Source: Heterotrichella gracilis (Eukaryota > Sar > Xanthophyceae > Tribonematales > Xanthonemataceae). From it: a DNA stretch of 64,000 bases. Numbering within the stretch: the stretch's first letter is position 1; every line of letters starts with the position of its first letter. Below the pieces are notes generated by a model that saw only the letters and a list, made by a program, of their open reading frames with translations, searched no databases and had not been told where the DNA came from. Where the stretch lies: the NCBI GenBank assembly GCA_032358255.1, contig JAULBX010026940.1:543957-607956 (forward strand), in the 5' to 3' direction. Positions 26,186-35,499 of this stretch are shown one piece after another. The translations under genes were made by a program, and so were the position numbers.

Positions 26186-29100
26186 ATGAAAAGATTATTT
26201 AAAGCTGCGTTGTTTCTCTCACTAACAATTAATTTATCTGTTAGTGCGCAAACAAATAAAAGTGTTGGAAACAATTCCAATACTCAAACGCAAGGTGAAG
26301 TTGTAACAGACGTAAAGAAAGGTTTTGTTGAGAATCAAGAATATTTAAATTCTGCTTCGTCTTTTAAGAATTATGTTCATTTTTATGCCGATTCATTAAA
26401 GGGTTTTGATGATATTACTTTAAAAGCTCAACTTTTAGGAAGAGGTTTTTATGGAGCTGAGTTCATGTATGTAATGAATACACAAAAACGCGAGTTCATT
26501 AATCAAAAATATAAAATTGGAAGTTATGCTGCTCCGGACCCTTCAGCATTTGGTAATAAGCCTCCAGGCAGCGGTACTAACTCTGTTTTGGTTGCACCTT
26601 GTGTAAATGAGGGTTTTGAATTAACACCAGTTGGTAGTTATCCAAATAACGGAGCTGCAGTTAGCGGTTGGACAATTGGTAGCGGTAGTAACGGATTTCC
26701 AAATGGTGGCGCTTGTGTTACACCAAATTACGGCGCAAACGGCAGTCCAGAATTTTCTGTAGTAGCTACACCAATTGCTGCTGTACAATATCTTGGATCA
26801 CTTCCAAACTCTCCGTTAGGTGGAAATAGAGTTATTAGAATGGGTGATACAAACCCCGGAGTTTTGATCAATCAGATTAAACAAACATTTCCGGTTACAG
26901 CTGCTAATACATTATTTCAATTTGCCTATGCAGGTTCATGGGATGGATCAGGTCATGCTTGTTGTGATCAACCTTTCTTTAAAGTGGATTTATATAACTG
27001 TGCCGGTCAACCTCTTCCTTGTTCTTCTATCAGCTTAACACCGTCAGGTTCAGGTTGTACTTCAGGTGTACCGGGATATACTGTAGATCCAACTACACTT
27101 GTGTCTTGGACCAACTGGGTTGTAAAATATATTGACTTAACTCCATATTTAGGTTCTTGCGTTACTATTAAAGTTACCAGTGGTGACTGTAATGGTGGTG
27201 CTCATCATGGTACTTGTTATTTTGACGCAAAATGCGGTGGTAACTTGGTTGGTAGTGGTTTAGGTGGTAGCGGTGGCCCAATTGGTGGCCCTGTAAGTTT
27301 CTGTTTTGGTTCAAACATAGCAAGTATCGTAGCTCCATTAGGATATGCAACGTATCAATGGACAGGACCAGCTGCAGTTCAATATACACCTGCATTAGCT
27401 AATGCTCCAACAATTACTGTTTCTCCGGTAGCGGCGGGTCAGGTATTTACTGTTACAATGGTTTCAGCTTCTGGCTGTACATTTACCGCAATAGATACAA
27501 TTAAAGTATCGAGCGTTTATATTAATGGTATAGCAACTGCTTCAACTTGCCCTGGTGGGGCCAGCGGCGCTGCAACAGTTTTTGCTTCTGGTAGTAGTTC
27601 GCAAATAACATATACCTATACAAGTATTTCAAATCCTACACTTAATTTAACTGCATCCACGGGATCTGTTATAAATAACTTACCTCCCGGCTCATACTCT
27701 ATTGCTGTACAAGGCGGCGGGGGTAGTTGTGGTACAGCAACATCTACATTTGTAATTGGCACGTCGCCACCAAATCTGTTTCAATTTACGAAACCGTTTT
27801 GTGGAACTCAGGCTTATCTCACAACTGCGGGGGGAACAAACTTCCAATGGTATAATAACTTAACACCTATTCCTGCGCCACTTGGCACGGCACCAAACTA
27901 TACAGTAAACAACCCTCTTAACGGCGCTGTTTATTGGTTATCGTATGTTACTCCACAAGGGTGTAAAGACTCAGTAAAATACACGCTTCAATCAACACCT
28001 CCAGGTGCTGTATCAGTGCCTAGTATTGGAGTTATCTGTCCTGCTGCTACCAATGGTACTGCTGCAGTTGTAATTACGCCTGCTGCAAATGCGCCTGCGG
28101 GTTTAAATTCATATCAGGTATTCTCAACAAGTGGTCCGGTTTATTCGGTAAACTTAACACCAACAGCTTCAAATACCTTTGTTCCAACGGGTTTAGCAGG
28201 TGGTACATATAGCGTCGTCGCTTTTGATGGATCTTGTAAGTATACTACAACATTTACAGTGACACCTTACACATTTACTTACAATATAGCACCACTCACC
28301 CCTACGATATGCCAGGGTAATAACGTTACCACTTCAGTAAATTTGGTTAACCAAATAGTTGGTACACCTTGTTCTAATATCGGTGTTGGCCCTGCCTGCG
28401 CTAACCCAAACATGATCATTTTAGGAAACTCAACTACAGTTGGTCAGCAATGGCAGTTCCCGCAACCATATTCGCAATACTATTACGCTCATCACACACA
28501 GATCTTATATAGAGCTTCAGAATTACTTGCTGGAGGTGCTATGGCGGGTTATCTAAGCAACATAGCTTTTAATGTTGCTGCGGTAAATGGAGTGAACAAC
28601 ATTCCTAACTACACTATAAAAATTAAATGTACAACGGCTTCAGTTGTTACTGTTATGGATAATCCTAATACTTTTACGCAGGTGTTTAATAGCGCTGGTT
28701 ATACACCAGTTGCCGGTTGGAATCAACATAACTTTGCTACCCCATATTTCTGGGATGGCACTTCAAACATTTTAGTTGACATTTGCCAAAACTCTCAGAA
28801 CTGGCAGTTCATTGGCGCAACCGCTTATTATACGCCAACGGCTTATAACTCTACCGCATTTGATTACGCGTTTAGTTTAGCTTCAATTTGTGGATTAACG
28901 AACGTTTCGGGCTTCTCGCCAAACAGGCCTAATACCAGGTTTGGTAACTGTCCTACAACTACTGCAAATATGTTTACGTTTGCATGGTCGCCGGCAACTT
29001 TCTTGTCGAGCACAACTCAATCAACGAGTATTGTTACACCAACAACTTTACCTGGTACTGCTACAACTTTAAATTATTCAGTTGTTGTAACACCAACGTT

Positions 29101-31360
29101 TGTAAACTGTCCTATAACAAATACGTTTGCTGTAACCGTTGTTAATCCTGTAACTCCTACAATTACTCCAATTAACGAGTTCTGCACAAATGCATCACCA
29201 ATAACAATTACTGTTACCCCAACAGGCGGAACATTTACAACGAGCGTTGCTTCACTTCCTATCAATCTTAACACTGGCGTTATTACACCATCGTTAGCAG
29301 CAATTGGAACAAATACGTTTATGTATTCTGTGGGTATTGGTACTTGCGTTGCAACAAATACAGCATCCTTTAATGTCTCACAATTTAATACAGCGGCTCT
29401 AACAGGGTCAGTGGGTAATTTATGTGTTACCAGTCCGGCCGCCAATTTAAATGCCATTGTTCAAAGTACCGTAAATGGTGTTTGGTCAGGCACCGGTGTT
29501 GTTGGAACATATTCATTTAACCCAGTTGGTTTACCTACGGCTATTTATACATTAAACTACAACACAACTTCTGCGCCTAATACAACATTGTGCCCAGACA
29601 CAAGACAATTATTAGTGTCGGTGTTAAACCCGCCACAACCAACAATTGTACAAGCTGGCCCAATATGTGATAATGCACCTAATTTTGCTTTAGCTGTTGC
29701 ACCAAATAGCGGAACATGGACAGCAACTGCGTATAATAATACTGCGGGTACATTTAGCCCATCGCTTGCTTCGATAGGCCCTAATGTTGTAACCTATGTT
29801 ATAGGAACAAACACTTGTAACGTATCTGATACGAAAACAATTTCTGTTGAAGCTTATGTGCCTGCTGTAATTACTGGTAGTATAGCTGACCAATGTAATA
29901 CAAATGCAGCAATAAACTTAATACCACTTGCTACAAATAACTTAGGTATCTGGAGTGGTTCTGGCGTTACCGGAACATTATTTAATCCTTCAACTTCAGG
30001 TGTTGGAAGTATTGTTATAGCTTATAATACTTCTTCTTCGCCAAGCGGTTTATGTCCTGCGCAAGCAACATTAGCTGTTAATGTATTCTCTTTAGCTGCT
30101 CCGGCTATCACAAAGGCAGGACCTTTCTGTAATGTTGGTGCTCCGATACAATTACAGGTTTCGCCTTTAGGTGGCGTGTTTAGCGGTGTTAATAATGGGG
30201 CCACAACTCCAAGTGGTGGTTTCAGTCCTTCATTTGGTATCATTGGAGATAACTTAATTAATTACACTGTTACATCTGGACCTTGTATTGCTTTTGCAAC
30301 TACAACTGTTACAATTGAACAATTTGTATCTGCAGATTTTGCGAAATATGCAGGGCCATATTGCAGAAATGACGCACCTGTTAACTTAAATAGTATTGTT
30401 CAAAATCCTGGTGGACTTTGGAATGGACCAGGTGTTGTTGGAAGTATCTTTACTCCTGCAAATGCTAACATTGGTAACAATAACGTTATTACTTATTTAA
30501 CACACTCTATGCCTACAGCAAGTTTATGTCCTGATACAAGTGCAATACGCATTCAGGTTAACGATCTTCCTGTTGTTTCTATCTTAAGTAATATTGATAA
30601 AGGTTGTGCGCCTGTTGAGGTAATTCTTAATACACCAAGCGCAAACAACGGAACAGGTCTCTGGAATTTAGGTGATGGATCAGATCCTCAACCAGGATTA
30701 TCTCTTACTCACGTTTATGCAAATCCAGGTTCTTATACAGTAACATTTAACTATCAAGATGAGATTGGTTGTTCTACTCAAGCAGTGTTGGATCATCCGA
30801 TAGAAGTTTACGAAGTGCCACGCGCAGGCTTTAGCTATAACCCTGACGAGGTTACAATAGCAACTCCTGAAGTTCAGTTCTCTAACTTAACAACAATCTT
30901 AGGACACAGCACTTATCAATGGCAAATAGGAAATCTTTACCAGTTAAATGATGTAGATCCAAAAGTGATCTTCCCACAAGCTGGTGATTATGAAATTACT
31001 TTAACAGCTACTACAATTCATGGTTGTAAAGATGTTGTAAGCAAAGTGATCCAAGTGAAAAACGACTTTGGAATTTATATACCAAATTCATTCACGCCAA
31101 ATTATGATGGTTTAAATGATTACTTTATTCCTGTATTCTCGCCATATGGTTTAGATCTTAAAACATACAGTTTAGATGTGTTCGATCGTTGGGGTGAGCA
31201 ATTATTCTCAACTAAAGACGCAACAGTAGGTTGGAATGGTACTGTTAAAAACAGAGGAGATGAGCCTTTAAAAAGCGATGTTTATGTTTACAAAATTAAA
31301 TTTAAAGACATTGATGGTAAGATCCATAACAAAACCGGACATGTTACTTTAATGAAATAA
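26186..31360 (+). CDS. Giant T9SS type B secreted adhesin
   Basis: The product has 1,724 residues. A signal peptide (MKRLFKAALFLSLTINLSVSAQ) precedes a head module (about 40-360) that contains a jelly-roll-like region with HACCDQPFFKVDL and GAHHGTCYFDA. Ig/PKD-like units follow, then an unusual domain (about 735-930) with YAHHTQILYRASELLAGG. Residues about 985-1455 hold three roughly 158-residue repeats, each of two sub-domains. A PKD domain (about 1470-1530, GDGSDPQPGLSLTHVY) comes before the gliding-motility type B sorting domain (about 1635-1724, SFTPNYDGLNDYFIP and FDRWGEQLF). It should be secreted across the outer membrane and held at the surface. Confidence 0.95.
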   Translation: MKRLFKAALFLSLTINLSVSAQTNKSVGNNSNTQTQGEVVTDVKKGFVENQEYLNSASSFKNYVHFYADSLKGFDDITLKAQLLGRGFYGAEFMYVMNTQKREFINQKYKIGSYAAPDPSAFGNKPPGSGTNSVLVAPCVNEGFELTPVGSYPNNGAAVSGWTIGSGSNGFPNGGACVTPNYGANGSPEFSVVATPIAAVQYLGSLPNSPLGGNRVIRMGDTNPGVLINQIKQTFPVTAANTLFQFAYAGSWDGSGHACCDQPFFKVDLYNCAGQPLPCSSISLTPSGSGCTSGVPGYTVDPTTLVSWTNWVVKYIDLTPYLGSCVTIKVTSGDCNGGAHHGTCYFDAKCGGNLVGSGLGGSGGPIGGPVSFCFGSNIASIVAPLGYATYQWTGPAAVQYTPALANAPTITVSPVAAGQVFTVTMVSASGCTFTAIDTIKVSSVYINGIATASTCPGGASGAATVFASGSSSQITYTYTSISNPTLNLTASTGSVINNLPPGSYSIAVQGGGGSCGTATSTFVIGTSPPNLFQFTKPFCGTQAYLTTAGGTNFQWYNNLTPIPAPLGTAPNYTVNNPLNGAVYWLSYVTPQGCKDSVKYTLQSTPPGAVSVPSIGVICPAATNGTAAVVITPAANAPAGLNSYQVFSTSGPVYSVNLTPTASNTFVPTGLAGGTYSVVAFDGSCKYTTTFTVTPYTFTYNIAPLTPTICQGNNVTTSVNLVNQIVGTPCSNIGVGPACANPNMIILGNSTTVGQQWQFPQPYSQYYYAHHTQILYRASELLAGGAMAGYLSNIAFNVAAVNGVNNIPNYTIKIKCTTASVVTVMDNPNTFTQVFNSAGYTPVAGWNQHNFATPYFWDGTSNILVDICQNSQNWQFIGATAYYTPTAYNSTAFDYAFSLASICGLTNVSGFSPNRPNTRFGNCPTTTANMFTFAWSPATFLSSTTQSTSIVTPTTLPGTATTLNYSVVVTPTFVNCPITNTFAVTVVNPVTPTITPINEFCTNASPITITVTPTGGTFTTSVASLPINLNTGVITPSLAAIGTNTFMYSVGIGTCVATNTASFNVSQFNTAALTGSVGNLCVTSPAANLNAIVQSTVNGVWSGTGVVGTYSFNPVGLPTAIYTLNYNTTSAPNTTLCPDTRQLLVSVLNPPQPTIVQAGPICDNAPNFALAVAPNSGTWTATAYNNTAGTFSPSLASIGPNVVTYVIGTNTCNVSDTKTISVEAYVPAVITGSIADQCNTNAAINLIPLATNNLGIWSGSGVTGTLFNPSTSGVGSIVIAYNTSSSPSGLCPAQATLAVNVFSLAAPAITKAGPFCNVGAPIQLQVSPLGGVFSGVNNGATTPSGGFSPSFGIIGDNLINYTVTSGPCIAFATTTVTIEQFVSADFAKYAGPYCRNDAPVNLNSIVQNPGGLWNGPGVVGSIFTPANANIGNNNVITYLTHSMPTASLCPDTSAIRIQVNDLPVVSILSNIDKGCAPVEVILNTPSANNGTGLWNLGDGSDPQPGLSLTHVYANPGSYTVTFNYQDEIGCSTQAVLDHPIEVYEVPRAGFSYNPDEVTIATPEVQFSNLTTILGHSTYQWQIGNLYQLNDVDPKVIFPQAGDYEITLTATTIHGCKDVVSKVIQVKNDFGIYIPNSFTPNYDGLNDYFIPVFSPYGLDLKTYSLDVFDRWGEQLFSTKDATVGWNGTVKNRGDEPLKSDVYVYKIKFKDIDGKIHNKTGHVTLMK

Positions 31361-31378
31361 TAAACGATAATATAAAAA

Positions 31379-31407
31379 ATCCCCAACGAAAGTTGGGGAT
31401 TTTTTTT
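31379..31407 (+). terminator. Terminator after the type B adhesin
   Basis: ATCCCCAAC-GAAA-GTTGGGGAT forms a 9-bp stem followed by eight T, 18 bp after the stop codon. Confidence 0.95.
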
Positions 31408-31477
31408 GCAGTTAAGAATTTTAAATCCATCGTGAGCTAAGGTTCAACAAGGAAGAAAAGAATAGAAGGAGGTATGT

Positions 31478-31496
31478 TGTTACTTTAATGAAATAA
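31478..31496 (+). pseudogene. Relic of a second T9SS gene 3' end
   Basis: The 19 bases that encode the last residues of the adhesin (VTLMK and stop, 31342-31360) recur exactly at 31478-31496, just past the adhesin terminator, and are again followed by a terminator (31519-31550). Upstream in the same frame a few residues (RRRYV) still resemble a type B tail, then similarity is lost. This looks like the end of a deleted or recombined paralogue. Confidence 0.5.
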
Positions 31497-31518
31497 AACA
31501 TTTAGTCTATAGTCAAAT

Positions 31519-31550
31519 AAAAAACCCGCTTAATTTAAGCGGGTTTTTTT
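31519..31550. terminator. Bidirectional terminator
   Basis: ACCCGCTTAA and TTAAGCGGGT form a 10-bp stem with a 1-nt loop, with A run before and T run after. It can end the OmpR-type regulator transcript from the right and the relic transcript from the left. Confidence 0.88.
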
Positions 31551-31573
31551 ATGAATTTAAATTAAACTAAAAT

Positions 31574-32275
31574 TTATTGGTTAACTAAAAGTTTAAACCC
31601 TTTACCGTGAATATTAATGATCTCTACCTTAGAATCGTCTTTTAAATATTTACGAAGTTTTGCAATGTAAACATCCATACTACGGCCGTTAAAGTAATTG
31701 TCGTCTTGCCAAATGGATTTTAAAGCAAAGGTTCTATCTAGAACATCGTTTTGATGAACGCATAATAAACGTAACAACTGACTTTCTTTAGTAGTTAATT
31801 TTTGCTCAATACCATCATGCTGTAAAATCTGTTTTTCAGAATTGAACTGGTATTTACCTATTTTAAAATTAACTTCTTCGCTTTCAGATGAACGAATTTT
31901 ATTGGTACGTCTTAACACTGCTGTTACACGAGCCAATAATTCTTCCATACTAAATGGTTTTGTAATATAATCATCAGCGCCTGCGCTAAAACCTTCGATC
32001 GTATCTTCTTTCATGCTTTTAGCAGTCAAAAATATAATCGGTATGTTCTTATCGCTAACTCTAATTTCTTTTGCTAATGTTAAACCGTCTTTTACCGGCA
32101 TCATCACGTCTAAAAGAAGCAAATCAAAAGCGCCTTTAAAGAATATATCGGCACCTTTTTTACCATCATCGGCCAACTTAGTTTCAAAACCTTTTGCGTC
32201 TAAATATTCTTGCAAAAGAGGTCCTAAGCTTGGGTCGTCTTCCACTAAAAGTATTCTTGTTTTAACAGTTTCCAT
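31574..32275 (-). CDS. OmpR/PhoB-type response regulator
   Basis: The product has 233 residues. The receiver domain (1-120) has acidic residues EDD near the N-terminus, the phospho-acceptor D56 in LLLLDVMMP, and the conserved Thr/Lys (FLTAKS, KPFS). The C-terminal winged helix (about 135-230) ends with RSMDVYIAKLRKYLKDD and IINIHGKGFKL. It lies 73 bp downstream of the histidine kinase on the same strand, its likely partner. The pair resembles RprX/RprY of Bacteroidota. Confidence 0.95.
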   Translation of the reverse strand: METVKTRILLVEDDPSLGPLLQEYLDAKGFETKLADDGKKGADIFFKGAFDLLLLDVMMPVKDGLTLAKEIRVSDKNIPIIFLTAKSMKEDTIEGFSAGADDYITKPFSMEELLARVTAVLRRTNKIRSSESEEVNFKIGKYQFNSEKQILQHDGIEQKLTTKESQLLRLLCVHQNDVLDRTFALKSIWQDDNYFNGRSMDVYIAKLRKYLKDDSKVEIINIHGKGFKLLVNQ

Positions 32276-32348
32276 CTTTTTAAATGTTAAATTATTTACT
32301 TAAAGGTAAACACTTACTGTGCCATTTTAACAATTTTAACATTTATTG

Positions 32349-33890
32349 TCAAATGGGTAAATGCACATTAAAGGTGCTGCCTTTTCCTAATTCACTATCA
32401 ACAGAAATGGTGCCATTATGTTTTAAAACCACTGCCAAAACATAGGAAAGTCCTAAGCCAAAGCCTTTTACGTTGTGAACATTACCCGTTGGCACTCTAT
32501 AGAATTTATCGAAGATCTTGCGCTGGTTCTCTTTACTAATGCCCAAACCATTGTCTTTTACCCTTATCATAATACCCTCGGCAGTGTTATTGGTAGAGAT
32601 CAGGATCTCCGGAACCCCCTTTGAGTATTTTATAGCATTATCAATTAAATTAAAGATGATATTGGTTAAATGCACCCTGTCGGCCTGCAACTTAAATTTT
32701 TTTGCATTTAATTGAGTTTGAATAGTGCCCTGACGCTGATCTATTAAAAGCTGTGTATTATTTATAGCAGAATTAATTATTTCATGCACATCTACTTCGC
32801 TAAGCTTAAGAATAAATTCGCCTTTATCTAAAATAGAAGTTTGTAAAATACTTTCAACCAAAACACTCAAACGTTTATTTTCATCGCGTATCATTTTAAG
32901 ATAACGCTGTTGTTTTTCGGGAGTTTGTGAAATACTTCCATCACCTAACATTTCGCTTGCTAATGAAATGGTGCTGATGGGCGTTTTAAACTCATGTGTC
33001 ATGTTACTGATAAAATCATTCTTAATAATAGAAAGTTTTTTCTGTTTAAGATTATTGGCCATAATGTAATAAAAAGAAAAAATAAGAATTACAATTACAA
33101 TAACAGATGTAATTATAAATGGCCACATTTCTTTGAACACATCTTTATTTTGATTTGGAAAACGTACAATTAAATATTCAGGATCCACAAAACGGTTACT
33201 TGGCGAAAGATTTACTTTATAGGCCGGACCGAGCGAATCTATAGAAGCCTCAGCATTCACCAGATCAGCATGGTGTGCGCTGCCGGGGTGTAAGAGCGTT
33301 AAATAATAATTATATTTTGCCCTGATATTTACTTTGTTTAATTCTAAACCTAAAATAGAATCCAGTAAAAGTGTGTCAACTTTTTGTTTAAAATCGGTAT
33401 AATAATTTCGCGTTGAGGTCTCATCAAAAAAACTATAACCTTTAAGTGGATTAAAAAGATCGTTATTACTTTGTTGCAATCCGTTCGATTTTTCTCTCAA
33501 CTCTTTTAAAAAGCTGGCAGCTGCGGGATCTAACTTTAATGAATCAGCAACAATATCTTTTGTAGCAAACTCGCTATGCGAATAACCATTACTATCTACA
33601 CTTGATTCTTTAAAGAGTTTAAAATTTATTTGATCAGAAAGTTTTCCGTTTATCGCGGGCACATTAAACGTAATACCCTGCGTGCGTGTTTTAATTTTTT
33701 TGTAAGAACCTTTAGTGTCTAATTTCTCTAATTTAGAAGCGGTAATATTTAAAGCCTCGGTAACACGCTGTTCAAATAGATCTTGCTTCACACCAAAATC
33801 GTAATTGATCCAATACACCTGTATAAAGATCAATATTAAAAGTGCAACCGAAAAGGAAATAGAAATTATTAATAAAAGCCGTTTGTTCAT
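32349..33890 (-). CDS. Sensor histidine kinase
   Basis: The product has 513 residues. TM1 (about 7-28) and TM2 (about 253-275, WPFIITSVIVIVILIFSFYYIM) frame a periplasmic sensor domain. The kinase core follows without a HAMP domain: H box FISNMTHEFKTPIS, N box FNLIDNAIKYSK, and G boxes VKDNGLGIS and GFGLGLSY. It phosphorylates the regulator encoded downstream. The signal it senses is unknown. It lies in one orientation with the flavoprotein gene upstream, 65 bp away. Confidence 0.95.
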   Translation of the reverse strand: MNKRLLLIISISFSVALLILIFIQVYWINYDFGVKQDLFEQRVTEALNITASKLEKLDTKGSYKKIKTRTQGITFNVPAINGKLSDQINFKLFKESSVDSNGYSHSEFATKDIVADSLKLDPAAASFLKELREKSNGLQQSNNDLFNPLKGYSFFDETSTRNYYTDFKQKVDTLLLDSILGLELNKVNIRAKYNYYLTLLHPGSAHHADLVNAEASIDSLGPAYKVNLSPSNRFVDPEYLIVRFPNQNKDVFKEMWPFIITSVIVIVILIFSFYYIMANNLKQKKLSIIKNDFISNMTHEFKTPISTISLASEMLGDGSISQTPEKQQRYLKMIRDENKRLSVLVESILQTSILDKGEFILKLSEVDVHEIINSAINNTQLLIDQRQGTIQTQLNAKKFKLQADRVHLTNIIFNLIDNAIKYSKGVPEILISTNNTAEGIMIRVKDNGLGISKENQRKIFDKFYRVPTGNVHNVKGFGLGLSYVLAVVLKHNGTISVDSELGKGSTFNVHLPI

Positions 33891-33955
33891 TGCCTAGCAA
33901 AGATACTTTTTAAATACTAAAATAATCTTTAAAAAATGATAATTTATGGTCTCGT

Positions 33956-35449
33956 TTAAACCAAGCTCTCCACGGGAGTGCAAACACCGCTTTCGCAGAT
34001 GTAGCATTTTAGGCGATCCTTAAAAACATAAGGTTTGTAAATGGATTTGTTTAAAAGCATGCGCAAACATTCCTGCACACCTTCAATAATACTTGGATGT
34101 GGATGCATCATATCTGCCAGTTCGCGAATGCCCTGGTTGGTATGTATCAAATACGCCACAGCTTGTATAGCACTGCTGGCATGCTCGCCAACAACACGCA
34201 TACCTAAAATGCGCATACCGTTATCGTTAGTTACTATTATTTTAAAAAAACCTTTTGTCTTTCGCATGGCAATGGCGCGTGCGTTTGTAGTGTAATCAAG
34301 CTTTACAACTTTGTGTGCAATACCTTTTGCAACGCACTCTTGTTCGTTCATACCCACTGCTGCTACTTCGGGATTTAAGAACATGATAGAACTAATATTT
34401 TTATATGTCAGAGGTTTAACTGTTGGTCCAAACATTCTTACAACTGCATGGCGCGCTTCTCTTTCACCCACATTTACCAAAGCCATTTCGGTGGTAACAT
34501 CGCCGGCCACATAAATATTACTAATGTTTGTTTGTGTATCGTCATCCCAAACACAACCACGTTCATTTAATTTTATACCTACATTTTCTAATCCAATATT
34601 TTCAACATTTGGAATTCTACCAATAGAGATTAAAGCTTTATCAACGTTATGAATTTCTGTTCTGCCGCCATAATATTCTAATTCATATTCAACTTTGCCA
34701 TTTTTAATTTCCATTCTTTTTAAAGAAGCACCTTGATGAACATGCGCGCCGTTTGCTTCTAAATTATCTTTAATAACATCGGCAATGTCTTCATCTTCGA
34801 ATGGTAAAATGCGCGCGGCTTTATCTATTAAAGTAATTTTTGTTTTGCCAAACGATGAAAATATAGTTGCAAATTCACAACCAATAACACCAGCTCCAAG
34901 CACGACCATACTTTTTGGGAATGATTTAAAATTCTTTATGCCATCGCTGGTAACAATTATTTGTTCGTCAACTTTAATATTTGCAGGCACTCTTGGGCGA
35001 CTACCGGTTGCAATTAAAATATTATCTCCAGTAACATGTTTTATGATACCGTCTTCTTTTGTAATACGAACGGTGTTTCTATCTTCAATAAATGCAGTAC
35101 CTTTTTCATAATAGAATAAACGGCGTTCTAATTTTTCGAGAAGTTTTAAGTGAACTGTCATTTGAGTTTTACGCTCAAATACTGCTTCATTCACAATATT
35201 AGAAATGGTTTCAAAATTAACTTCATAATCGGGGATCATTTCCCTAATGGAAGAAACCTTTAAAGCTTGTTCCCACAAGGTTTTAGAGGTTAACACGCCA
35301 TCGTAAATGCCAGATCCGCCAACACGTTTTCTCTCTATCAATAAAACTTTTTTACCAAAATCAATGGCACGCATGGCCCCGGCATATCCGCTTGGACCGC
35401 CTCCAATAACGATCAGGTCGTAATGATCCATAATGCCGTATTGTTCCAT
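33956..35449 (-). CDS. Lipoamide-dehydrogenase-like flavoprotein lacking the redox cysteines
   Basis: The product has 497 residues. An FAD Rossmann motif (VIGGGPSGYAGAMRA), an NAD(P) motif (VLGAGVIGCEFATIFSSFG), the second FAD motif (NIYVAGDVT) and the dimerisation domain are intact, so this is a class I pyridine-nucleotide disulfide oxidoreductase fold. The active-site segment that reads GGTCLNVGCIPSK in dihydrolipoyl dehydrogenase is GGSGIYDGVLTSK here: both Cys are gone (G47, V52). The C-terminal His-Pro-His-Pro-Ser is kept. An extra tail has C482, C485 and C490. SthA-like transhydrogenation is one option, but SthA keeps the first Cys. The real reaction is unknown. Confidence 0.85.
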   Translation of the reverse strand: MEQYGIMDHYDLIVIGGGPSGYAGAMRAIDFGKKVLLIERKRVGGSGIYDGVLTSKTLWEQALKVSSIREMIPDYEVNFETISNIVNEAVFERKTQMTVHLKLLEKLERRLFYYEKGTAFIEDRNTVRITKEDGIIKHVTGDNILIATGSRPRVPANIKVDEQIIVTSDGIKNFKSFPKSMVVLGAGVIGCEFATIFSSFGKTKITLIDKAARILPFEDEDIADVIKDNLEANGAHVHQGASLKRMEIKNGKVEYELEYYGGRTEIHNVDKALISIGRIPNVENIGLENVGIKLNERGCVWDDDTQTNISNIYVAGDVTTEMALVNVGEREARHAVVRMFGPTVKPLTYKNISSIMFLNPEVAAVGMNEQECVAKGIAHKVVKLDYTTNARAIAMRKTKGFFKIIVTNDNGMRILGMRVVGEHASSAIQAVAYLIHTNQGIRELADMMHPHPSIIEGVQECLRMLLNKSIYKPYVFKDRLKCYICESGVCTPVESLV

Positions 35450-35499
35450 TTAATGTGTGAATTTACTATTTTTAGCATTTATTCCGTAATAAAATTAGA

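Noticed and set aside
29074-30243. Minus-strand open frames within the type B adhesin
   Set aside because: They are shadows created by the compositional bias of the Thr/Ala/Val-rich repeats on the plus strand, with no start context or family match.
31361-31573. A small RNA or tRNA gene between the two terminators
   Set aside because: No cloverleaf or promoter was seen. The only structure is the two terminators and the 19-bp relic of a T9SS gene end.
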